A DNA stretch of 20,710 nt, taken from Methanobacteriota archaeon (lineage in GTDB: Archaea > Hydrothermarchaeota > Hydrothermarchaeia > Hydrothermarchaeales > BMS3B). A program made the translations under genes and the position numbers. Below, in pieces: positions 6,963 to 13,185 of this stretch. The number at the start of each line of letters is the position of its first letter. The stretch's first letter is position 1. The notes below the pieces were generated by a model. It ran no database searches, was not told where the DNA came from, and saw only the letters and a list, made by a program, of their open reading frames with translations. The stretch covers positions 1 through 20,710 of the forward strand of contig QIGD01000004.1 of NCBI GenBank assembly GCA_003229935.1, given 5' to 3'.

Positions 6963-7154
6963 TGTAGGCCTCCCGAAGGAGTGAGAGTTTGTGAAGCTGG
7001 GGAAATATGTGAACAGAAAAAAGAAACTATTCTACCTTCTGGAAAAGAAAATAATAATTTTGTTGGTTTAGAACATATTAACTCTGGAGAAACCAGACTG
7101 AAGAGATATGTCCCTGATACAAATGTAAAAAGCTCAAATTTCAGGAACAAATAA
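6963..7154 (+). pseudogene. Fragment of a type I restriction specificity subunit (HsdS)
   Basis: The frame reads from PPEGVRVCEAGEICEQKK to a stop at 7152-7154, with FVGLEHINSGETRLKRYVPD in the middle. HsdS target-recognition domains commonly show an LGE(I/V)CE start and an FIGLEHI(x)SG strand, so this is probably the first part of one such domain. It has no start codon, and the rest of the protein (normally about 400 residues) is missing. An ATG at 6937 opens a separate 14-codon frame that ends at 6979-6981. No hsdM or hsdR is in the window. Confidence 0.6.
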
Positions 7155-7171
7155 TCCAAGAACTTCTTGGA
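7155..7171. repeat. Odd-length palindrome after the HsdS fragment
   Basis: TCCAAGAA-C-TTCTTGGA is a perfect 8-bp inverted repeat around one base, between the HsdS fragment and the convergent kinase gene. It could be a protein-binding site, a terminator stem or chance. Nothing else is visible in 7172-7230. Confidence 0.3.
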
Positions 7172-7230
7172 AATCTATATAAAAAGGAAAGGAATAGTAG
7201 GGATGAAAGATAAGCTATTTCATTGTCCTC

Positions 7231-8400
7231 CTACATCACAAGAGTATAGGCGAGAACGAATGTATCTCCAGCTCCAACGAGGCTTCTGGGGCTCTCAATA
7301 TATAGTGACGGTACAACTATAGCCTTTTTGCCATTAAAATCAGCTATTTTTAAATTCTGAGCAATCTCTATTCCTCTTTCACTAAGCCTTGATATTTTGA
7401 AGTTTTCCAGCTCTCTGAGATTGAGAACTTTATCATGAAGGATTTTATAGGCTGAGCATATAGATGCAAACTGGAGAGCAGCTCTGGCTTCCTTCGGGTT
7501 ATCCGATGAAGTTATTAAAGCTGAACAATACTGGTTATGAAAAAGTATCCTCTCTACCCTATCTGCAAGTATGGAAAGTCCTTTTTCAAGCTCCTCTTCT
7601 CCTGTTACAGCTACAAGTTCCTCACTGTTCAACCCTATAGAATCTATGAGAGGAAAGAGTTTCTCAGTTTCTTCCAGTGCCCTTCTGTTCTGAAACTGAC
7701 CAAATTCAATATGTATAAAAATATCCGGATTGATCTCTCTCCATTCTTCAATAATCTTACCCACCTGTCTGATTTTTCCTGCAGAAGATTCTAGTACGAG
7801 ATGAAATCCTGAGAGCACAACTTTGTTTATTTCCTTTACTTCATTTTTAATACTATAAAGAAACTCATCATCAAGAAGAAAATCAAAGGCGCAACTGTCA
7901 TAGGTAGCTATAATCCTAATGGAGCTTTCAAGTTTTTTTCCAGAGACCTCAAGACCCTTTTCAAATTCCATTACAAAATGACGGGGGGGTATACATTCTT
8001 TATTAAACTGAATAGCTGGTCTGAAGCCACCTTTATCTACAATTAGAACCTTATCAGAATTTATTCCTGTGAATTTTCTGCATTTACCTGCAACATGGGC
8101 ATATACCTCAACTCCAAGTCCAGGAGCTTCTCTGGCAATCTGCCCCACAAGACCTCCTGCCCTCTCCTCATCATAGCCAAGGCTATCAACTAGATAATTC
8201 AGTGTGGATTCAGATACAGCTATTTCCTTCTGTTCACCTATAACCAGCCATGCCTCAAGTTCGAGGAGTTCCTGGGGGAGCTCAATAGCCTCAAGCTCAC
8301 CTGTTCTCATATACTTCACAAGATCACAGCAGTAATTGAAGCCAGCTATAATCTTCTTATCAAGCCTTTCCCCAGCATGCTTTAAACCGCAGGAGTACAT
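7231..8400 (-). CDS. ADP-dependent sugar kinase (glucokinase/phosphofructokinase family)
   Basis: Protein of 389 residues in the archaeal ADP-dependent glucokinase/6-phosphofructokinase family (ribokinase fold), which uses ADP instead of ATP in modified Embden-Meyerhof glycolysis. Landmarks are GLVGQIAR near 83-90, VLSGFHLVLES, HIEFGQFQNRRALEET, DSIGLNSEEL and the catalytic loop LVGAGDTF with Asp379 as the base (GAGD 376-379). The length is slightly short of the usual 450, with a trimmed N-terminal region. Whether the substrate is glucose, fructose 6-phosphate or another compound cannot be told. ATG 8400 directly follows the TAG of the B3/B4 gene, and GGTGA within the end of that gene acts as the ribosome site, so the two are one operon. 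Confidence 0.8.
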   Translation of the reverse strand: MYSCGLKHAGERLDKKIIAGFNYCCDLVKYMRTGELEAIELPQELLELEAWLVIGEQKEIAVSESTLNYLVDSLGYDEERAGGLVGQIAREAPGLGVEVYAHVAGKCRKFTGINSDKVLIVDKGGFRPAIQFNKECIPPRHFVMEFEKGLEVSGKKLESSIRIIATYDSCAFDFLLDDEFLYSIKNEVKEINKVVLSGFHLVLESSAGKIRQVGKIIEEWREINPDIFIHIEFGQFQNRRALEETEKLFPLIDSIGLNSEELVAVTGEEELEKGLSILADRVERILFHNQYCSALITSSDNPKEARAALQFASICSAYKILHDKVLNLRELENFKISRLSERGIEIAQNLKIADFNGKKAIVVPSLYIESPRSLVGAGDTFVLAYTLVM

Positions 8401-9033
8401 CTATTCACCACAGAAACACCTGACAATTTCCAGGGTTTTTTCAGCTGCTTTTTCAAGGTAACTCATCTCTATACCTTTAACTCCCGAAAATATAAATAGC
8501 ACCTCTTCTGTATTCTCTGTAATTTTGGTAGCTTCAGCATCTCTGTAAGGAAATATATTTATAATCTTCTCCTCATCACTCACTACAATCTCACCACGCG
8601 TAACCAGCCTTTTTCCCCCTATGCCTATAAAATTCTCGCTTCTTGACCTTCTCAGACCGATTTCTCCCATCAGTTTTTTTCTGTCATAGGCTCCAATTGA
8701 AATTAAAGTTAGTATGGAAGCGAGGTTGTAGGAAGCAACAACATTATTAATCTCTGGAATACTTCTGCCCTTGAGCACTCTTCTTAACAGTGCCTCGCTA
8801 CTTGGTCTGATTTTGGTTGGGTCTATTCCAATTCTCCAGTAAAAGTCTCTGTAAGCTCTGATAACAGGGTGGTCTTTTATTGTGCTTATATCATACTTCT
8901 TCCTTATCTCTTCAAATTTCTCAGCCCTGAATCTTCTGAATTCATCACCTGGAGGCTGAACCTTAACTCCCCCTATCTCTGCCTCGACTACTTTTATATC
9001 CAGCTCAGTATCAAGATTATTGTGATAGTGCAT
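8401..9033 (-). CDS. B3/B4 domain protein (PheRS beta-like, stand-alone)
   Basis: Protein of 210 residues built on the B3/B4 domain found in the beta subunit of phenylalanyl-tRNA synthetase. Typical phrases are FYWRIGIDPTKIRPSSEAL and RVLKGRSIPEINNVVASYN, followed by a strand-rich half with TRGEIVVSDEEKIINIFPYR. Stand-alone members are common in archaea and bacteria; suggested roles include binding or editing of aminoacyl-tRNA or amino acids, without firm proof. There is no catalytic synthetase domain. It is the first gene of a pair with the ADP-dependent kinase. No Shine-Dalgarno sequence precedes ATG 9033; an AT-rich stretch at about 9048-9070 may hold the promoter. Confidence 0.8.
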   Translation of the reverse strand: MHYHNNLDTELDIKVVEAEIGGVKVQPPGDEFRRFRAEKFEEIRKKYDISTIKDHPVIRAYRDFYWRIGIDPTKIRPSSEALLRRVLKGRSIPEINNVVASYNLASILTLISIGAYDRKKLMGEIGLRRSRSENFIGIGGKRLVTRGEIVVSDEEKIINIFPYRDAEATKITENTEEVLFIFSGVKGIEMSYLEKAAEKTLEIVRCFCGE

Positions 9034-9121
9034 GAGTTTAATACTGCTATTATAGAGAAAAACTTTTTCATTATGGATAATTTTTGCAGAAGACTATTAT
9101 GTTAAACTTTTCAACTTTTCT

Positions 9122-9394
9122 GATGTCTAGATAGAGATAGTAGAAAGCGATATAGTTACTATCAATTTTAATGCAAAACTGAAAGATGGAGATATATTTG
9201 GTATCTCTTTGGAAGATATTGCAAGAGATGATAGCATTTATCTTGAAGAAAAAGTTTATAAACCTCTAACCTTTACAGTGGGTTAAAATGCTATAATCGC
9301 AGGAATGTCAAAATATATTATTGGCATGAAGGCCGGTGAAGAAAAGGAGTTTACACCTACTCTAGTGAGCAAGCTCCTAAGGGACTGTCTATAA
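9122..9394 (+). pseudogene. FKBP-type prolyl isomerase, 5' half
   Basis: The frame from 9131 reads IEIVESDIVTINFNAKLKDG, then a 25-residue stretch with EDIARDDSIY, KPLTFTVG, and after a TAA (9284-9286) continues in frame NAIIAGMSKYIIGMKAGEEK to EFTPT. This is the first half of an archaeal FKBP: the (V/T)INY(T)GKL.DG strand, the LTFTVG strand and the IIxG...IGMKxGEEK segment that forms the active-site floor. ATG 9122 would be the natural start but is one base out of frame (M-S-[K/R] then I-E-I-V). So there are two lesions plus loss of everything after EFTPT. The missing half is at about 10956-11204. Confidence 0.75.
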
Positions 9395-9450
9395 TTCAAC
9401 CATTATTTTTCTATGCTTATTTCATATCGTTGAAATTTAACATTATAAAT

Positions 9451-9603
9451 ATGAAAGTTCAAAAAAGAAAGATAGGTCATTATCAGCAACTCTACATAAC
9501 ACTACCTTCAAAAATATGTGAAGCCATGGATATAGGGAAGGGAACAGAGATAAAAATATATGTAGCTGGGAAAGATAACTTATTGTTAAAAGTAGTAAGG
9601 TAA
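9451..9603 (+). CDS. AbrB/SpoVT/MazE-like small DNA-binding protein, 50 residues
   Basis: A complete 50-codon frame beginning MKVQKRKIGHYQQLYITLPS, then ICEAMDIGKGTEIKIYV and ending NLLLKVVR. The pattern basic strand, I-x-LP-x-x-(I/V), helix, GIxKG-x-x-(I/V)-x-(I/V), then a final strand is the swapped-hairpin AbrB fold used by antitoxins such as MazE/VapB and by archaeal regulators. No toxin gene is adjacent in an open state. It lies just after the FKBP 5' half, within the presumed inserted segment. No Shine-Dalgarno sequence is seen; AT-rich sequence precedes ATG 9451. Confidence 0.6.
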   Translation: MKVQKRKIGHYQQLYITLPSKICEAMDIGKGTEIKIYVAGKDNLLLKVVR

Positions 9604-9726
9604 AGCTTCATATGTACTCTTGTGGTTCTTGAGAGGCTATATAAGGAGACTTCACAACTTCCCTATTTACCTCTTAACTGTTTACTGTTGCTTATATCGC
9701 GGGTGTATTTCTATATCATTCATCTA

Positions 9727-9921
9727 CTATCCAAATAGAGGAAACATATTGGGATTGGAACCATGTGATAATGATAATGGTGACAGTACCTTACTCTCAC
9801 CGACATGTATTGATAGATTTGAGCTATGTGCTGGTGATAGCATAACATAATGGAATAATATAACAAAAACAATAGAGCCTATTAATACTGCCCACAGTAT
9901 TTTTTTGTTATTCTTAACCAT
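9727..9921 (-). CDS. Possible small membrane protein, 64 residues
   Basis: From ATG 9921 the frame starts MVKNNKKILWAVLIGSIVFV, giving a basic N-terminus followed by one membrane segment (about residues 8-28), then a polar Ser-rich tail. TTG 9951 would add 10 residues. It resembles no family that I know. It lies in decayed DNA with no good ribosome site, so it may not be expressed. The flanking stretches 9604-9726 and 9922-10043 show no other gene on either strand. Confidence 0.3.
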   Translation of the reverse strand: MVKNNKKILWAVLIGSIVFVILFHYVMLSPAHSSNLSIHVGESKVLSPLSLSHGSNPNMFPLFG

Positions 9922-10043
9922 AGATTCTACCCACTTAAGAACATATCTCAATATTGAATCCTAAAATAGAGAATACTTCCCAGCTATGTTTATGCCGACC
10001 AGTTGGAAGTGTTTCCCATATTATCTGTAGGATATTGTAACAA

Positions 10044-10188
10044 GTGTAAAAGAATATACCTTAGATCCTTACACAAAGTAATAACCTTAACTAATCCCCT
10101 ATACAAAACTCAAACATACAACAGAACATAAAGACATCCACATTATCGTGTCACATAGTGTAAAGAACATTGCATTAATCCTTTACAC
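10044..10188. repeat. Two copies of a 31-bp unit with inverted GTGTAA ends
   Basis: Unit 1 (10044-10074) begins GTGTAAAAG and ends CCTTACAC; unit 2 (10158-10188) begins GTGTAAAG and ends CTTTACAC. Both are exactly 31 bp, so the arms keep the same spacing, and by eye 20 of 31 bases agree. The start-to-start distance is 114 bp. Another GTGTAAA lies at about 10494. This looks like a repeated protein-binding site, such as an operator, an iteron-like site or a recombinase arm site, but no known class can be assigned. Confidence 0.5.
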
Positions 10189-10204
10189 AACACACACGAA
10201 GATA

Positions 10205-10300
10205 ACATATGAAAATTACCTATGCTTTTAACCTGGTATTTCTCTTCAAGCTCTTTTTATGAACCTCCATGATTTTCTTTATCTCTTCCAGGTCCTTCAT
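10205..10300 (-). pseudogene. MNT nucleotidyltransferase, N-terminal remnant
   Basis: From ATG 10300 the frame reads MKDLEEIKKIMEVHKKSLK, then in a frame shifted by one base EKYQVKSIGNF. Joined, this is the standard beginning of MNT proteins (LEEIKKIL-x-x-HK-x-x-L-x-x-KY-x-VKSIGIFGS). The sequence is lost exactly where the GSX10DXD motif should begin. It starts immediately after the stop of the preceding frame (TGA-ATG). It is the third MNT trace in the window. Confidence 0.6.
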
Positions 10301-10534
10301 TCAACCAAGCTTCCTCTCTGCGCTGCTTTTTCTCACTACCTGTTTTATTTGTTCTTTCCAACTTAAAAATTCATCGAGGAGTTTTTTCTCCCTAGATTCC
10401 TTAGGCAGGGTCTCGGAGACGGTCAGGCCATCTGGTAGAAGGCCTCGCTCCGGCCATAGCCTTTTTCCATAAGGATGGGGCGACAGGTTGTGTAAAAACT
10501 CATGTTTGCATGAGAAATAAGCAACATATGTCCT
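10301..10534 (-). pseudogene. Unidentified frame upstream of the MNT remnant
   Basis: A 77-codon open frame on the minus strand with no start codon at its beginning (it follows an in-frame TAA at 10535-10537). It reads like real protein: HEFLHNLSPHPYGKRLWPER, then DGLTVSETLPKESREKK and a charged helix LLDEFLSWKEQIKQVVRK. I do not recognise a family. It ends directly at the ATG of the MNT remnant, so it was probably the upstream member of the same operon, cut at its 5' side. Confidence 0.4.
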
Positions 10535-10570
10535 TTAAATCAAAAGGGGGTAGGAAATTTACAAAATTAG

Positions 10571-10768
10571 TGGTTTTCACACAGTCTGACGTTAAGTAGC
10601 GAAGGGCGTGTCACTACCCTATTAATGACTCCCGTAGAGGTGAAGATTTCACCCTGAGTGAGCTTCACATTCACTTAAATATGTTGACATTTATATATAA
10701 ATATTTGAGTGATAATTAAGTATGGCTCGCTCTCGTCCCACCACTAAAGATAGTGGGCTTTCCCGCTC
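10571..10768 (+). mobile_element. IS200/IS605-type remnant: tnpB tail and right-end hairpin
   Basis: An open frame 10571-10657 ends LLMTPVEVKISP, plausibly the C-terminus of a TnpB. About 80 bases later, CCACTA-AAGA-TAGTGG (10741-10756) forms a hairpin inside CCCACCACTAAAG...AGTGGGCTTTCCC, nearly the same as the right end at 69-99. The tnpB body and left end are not seen. The tail contains its own small palindrome, GGTGAA-GAT-TTCACC (10639-10653). The right boundary falls within the truncated recombinase gene, which indicates insertion into that gene. Confidence 0.5.
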
Positions 10769-10892
10769 ACAATATCGTAAATTTCATATAAAGTTTCATA
10801 CCATTTCTATAATTTTGTATGCTTTCTTTCTTTAAACCTCTCACCCATTTTTTAAATTTTTCCTGTTCGAATTCTTTGATTTTGTTAGCCAT
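10767..10892 (-). pseudogene. Tyrosine recombinase, N-terminal 41 residues
   Basis: From ATG 10892, preceded by the Shine-Dalgarno match GGTGAT three bases upstream, the frame begins MANKIKEFEQEKFKKWVRGL and continues KKESIQNYRNGMKLYMKF. This resembles the SAM-like core-binding domain of archaeal XerA/SSV-type integrases (W-x-x-x-L-K-x-x-(T/S)-x-x-x-Y-x-x-x-(L/M)-x-x-(F/Y)-x-x-F). It stops as soon as it enters the IS605-like right end, so the catalytic domain was removed or displaced by that insertion. It reads away from the FKBP 3' half, which begins about 60 bases to the right. Confidence 0.5.
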
Positions 10893-10907
10893 GATATCAC
10901 CCATAAT

Positions 10908-11204
10908 ATGAAAAGAATGACGTGGATGAGAGACAATATTGCCCACCCCAGCAAGTTTAGACTTGGTGTAGAGGAGGGTTATGACCACAATGATAAGTAT
11001 CCTATTGAAAAGGTGCCAATTGAAGCTTTTAAAAATAATAATATGACTCCTGAAAGCGGGCTTGAAATTAAGACTGATAAGGGCTTTGCCCTAGTTACAA
11101 ATGTGGAGGAGAAAGAGGTAGAGATCCAGTACTTTCACCCCCTTGCAGGACAGGAAATTACCTTCTGGGTTAGAGTTGAGAAAGTTGAGATGATGAAAAT
11201 ATGA
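10908..11204 (+). pseudogene. FKBP-type prolyl isomerase, 3' half
   Basis: From about 10956 the frame reads FRLGVEEGYDHNDKYPIEKV, then EAFKNNNMTPESGLEIKTDK, ALVTNV and FHPLAGQEITFWVRVEKVE. This is the C-terminal half of archaeal long FKBPs: the EEGYG-x-x-D-x-(Y)P segment, the IF-domain strands and the N/FHPLAG-x-x-(L/I)-x-F-x-V-x-V terminal motif. The FKBP core strands that should precede it are at 9131-9361. An ATG at 10908 keeps the frame open with about 16 unrelated residues in front, so a short product may be made. It ends in ATGA overlap with tatC. Confidence 0.8.
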
Positions 11205-11920
11205 AAGAGCTAAATAAAACTGAAATACAGGAGCTTGTAGAGAACCTTAAAGAGCTCAGAAACAGGCTTGCTGTAGCTATTGTGGCAGTTGTATTAGCCT
11301 CTATCATTGTAGCTTTTGTCTTTGGCAGCAGGATAATACCATTTATGATACATTACTTTCTCCCCAAGGGTACCAAGGTTATTGCTCTGAGTCCTATTGA
11401 ATACATTTATAGTGTCCTTCTAATATCTGCTGTAATTGGGATTTATATTGCCACCCCTGTAATTATTTATGAGATTTTCAGGTTTGTAGAACCCGGACTT
11501 TATCCTGATGAAAAGCATCTTTTTGTCAGGATTGTCCCAAGTTCATTTATACTCTTAACCCTGGGCTTACTCTTTTCATTTTTTGTAGTTATTCCACCTT
11601 CAACGAGATTTTTAGTTTTTTATTCACAGAAGACTGCTGAACCCATGCTTGTTCTAAGCAGATTTGTATCTGCTGTTGGAGTAATGATTCTGAGTATTGG
11701 TCTTATATTTCAACTACCCCTTGTTATCGCCTTTCTTGTAAAAGCCAAACTTGTAACTGTGAGCTGGCTGAAACACAGGAGGCGATATGTATATGCCATT
11801 CTCCTAGCACTGGGATTCTTTTTTTCTCCTGACCCTACACCTATAACACCTATTGTAATAGCTTTGACTCTTGTCTTCATATTTGAGTTCAGCCTTATCT
11901 TTGCAGAGCATCTACTCTAG
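11201..11920 (+). CDS. tatC: TatC, twin-arginine translocase subunit
   Basis: TatC is the receptor and core of the Tat system, which exports folded proteins across the cytoplasmic membrane. The protein has 239 residues and six membrane segments. Family marks are ENLKELRNRL at the cytoplasmic N-terminus (usually H/N-LxELRxR), LSPIEYIYSVLL, FRFVEPGLYPDEK after TM2 with the conserved Pro and Glu, FFVVIPPSTRFL, and IFQLPLVIAFL in TM4. The late SPDPTPITP matches the DP(T/S)P turn before TM6. No tatA is in the window. ATG 11201 overlaps the FKBP remnant stop as ATGA, so FKBP and tatC were an operon. Its stop shares the CTAG palindrome with the stop of the convergent methyltransferase gene. Confidence 0.93.
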   Translation: MKELNKTEIQELVENLKELRNRLAVAIVAVVLASIIVAFVFGSRIIPFMIHYFLPKGTKVIALSPIEYIYSVLLISAVIGIYIATPVIIYEIFRFVEPGLYPDEKHLFVRIVPSSFILLTLGLLFSFFVVIPPSTRFLVFYSQKTAEPMLVLSRFVSAVGVMILSIGLIFQLPLVIAFLVKAKLVTVSWLKHRRRYVYAILLALGFFFSPDPTPITPIVIALTLVFIFEFSLIFAEHLL

Positions 11921-13185
11921 ATTCTTTTGAGTACAGCTATATTCTCAACATGAGGAGTGTGGGGAAACATATCAATGGGTATGATTTCCTCAAGCTTATA
12001 ACCTTTCAGCTTCTTTATATCTTCAGCCTGAGTTACGGGGTTACAGGAAATATAGATTATTTTTTCTGGTTGAGACTCGAGAAGTGCTTTTATTAACTTT
12101 TTGTGGACTCCAGCTCTTGGCGGGTCCAGAAGAGCAACATCAATTTCATCAAGGTCGCTCATTCCCTCCTCCGCTTTAGTTGAAACAAATCTAACATTCT
12201 TTATATCATTCAACTCTGCATTTTGCTCTGCAGCTTTGACACCCTCCACATCCTCCTCTATACCAAAAACTTTATCCACCTTTCTAGCAAGAGCAAAGGA
12301 GAAGGTTCCAACACCAGAGTAAAGATCTGCAGCAACCTCACTCCCATCAAGCTCTGCCTTATCAACAGCAATGTCCACCAGATTTTCAGCCTGATAGCTG
12401 TTGGTCTGGAAGAAAGAGAAAGCCGGAATTTTGAAATTTATGTTTGAAATTTTTTCATTAAGATAACTGTTTCCTATTTTTTTTCTGATTTCACCCTGAG
12501 AAACATCACTCATGCCTGCATTAACTGCCCATATTACATTAGAGGATATATCTTCTATCTCATTATAATATTCTTCCAGTGGAAACTCACCTTCAGATGT
12601 AACCACCGTAACAAGCCTATCTCCTGTGAATTTCCCTTCTCTGACAACAATATATCTGAGAAAACCTTCATGGCTTCTGAGATTATATGGCTTCAACTTT
12701 TTATTTTTAAAGAAAATTTCAGAACGTCTTATTATTTCATTACCCTCCTCACTCTGAAGTAGACATCGCCTTGCCTTTGCCACTTTATAGTAAGTTCTGT
12801 ATATACGCATCCCTATAGCTTCTCTTCCGACTGTATAGTCCATTCTATTGCGGTAGTACCAGATTCTAGGAGAGGGTAAGACTGGAGCTTTAATGCCAAA
12901 AATTCTCTCTATTCTTTCAGCCTTGAAGTCAAGCTGTGCCTTATAGCTGATTCCCTGCCATCTGCAGCTTCCACAGATTGAGAAGGCTGAACATGGGGGA
13001 GAACTTCTATAGCTGGAGGGTTTTAAAATCGTCTCAGCTTTTGCCTTACCCCTGCCAAAAAGCCTTGCCACAACTCTATCGCCGGGATAGCCAAAATCAA
13101 CCGTTATCTGATTTCCCTTGTATTCTCCTGTCCCTTCACCTTTAAGATTTAAATTATCAATATCAATGGTTATATTTCTTGCCAT
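11917..13185 (-). CDS. TRAM/[4Fe-4S] RNA (uracil-C5)-methyltransferase, TrmA/RlmD family
   Basis: SAM-dependent enzyme methylating C5 of a uracil in tRNA (archaeal U54 enzyme) or 23S rRNA; which one cannot be decided. Residues 1-55 form a TRAM domain (LKGEGTGEYKG, GYPGDRVVARL). C65, C71, C74 and C141 match the iron-sulfur ligands of RumA/RlmD. The SAM-binding motif is DLYSGVGTF (287-295), with DPPRAG at 354-359, the nucleophile C381 in YISCNP, and the general-base glutamate E415 in HVENIAVL. The length, 422 residues, is normal for the family. The start overlaps the stop of the cis-prenyltransferase gene by one base (TAATG), so the two are translated together. All catalytic residues are present. 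Confidence 0.92.
   Translation of the reverse strand: MARNITIDIDNLNLKGEGTGEYKGNQITVDFGYPGDRVVARLFGRGKAKAETILKPSSYRSSPPCSAFSICGSCRWQGISYKAQLDFKAERIERIFGIKAPVLPSPRIWYYRNRMDYTVGREAIGMRIYRTYYKVAKARRCLLQSEEGNEIIRRSEIFFKNKKLKPYNLRSHEGFLRYIVVREGKFTGDRLVTVVTSEGEFPLEEYYNEIEDISSNVIWAVNAGMSDVSQGEIRKKIGNSYLNEKISNINFKIPAFSFFQTNSYQAENLVDIAVDKAELDGSEVAADLYSGVGTFSFALARKVDKVFGIEEDVEGVKAAEQNAELNDIKNVRFVSTKAEEGMSDLDEIDVALLDPPRAGVHKKLIKALLESQPEKIIYISCNPVTQAEDIKKLKGYKLEEIIPIDMFPHTPHVENIAVLKRI

Noticed and set aside
9620..9850. A 76-codon plus-strand frame after the AbrB-like gene
   Set aside because: Its composition is unlike a protein, it has no ribosome site and no family resemblance, and it overlaps the small membrane frame on the other strand.
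10044..10188. A CRISPR array made of the GTGTAA units
   Set aside because: Only two diverged units exist, 114 bp apart, with no regular spacers and no cas genes.
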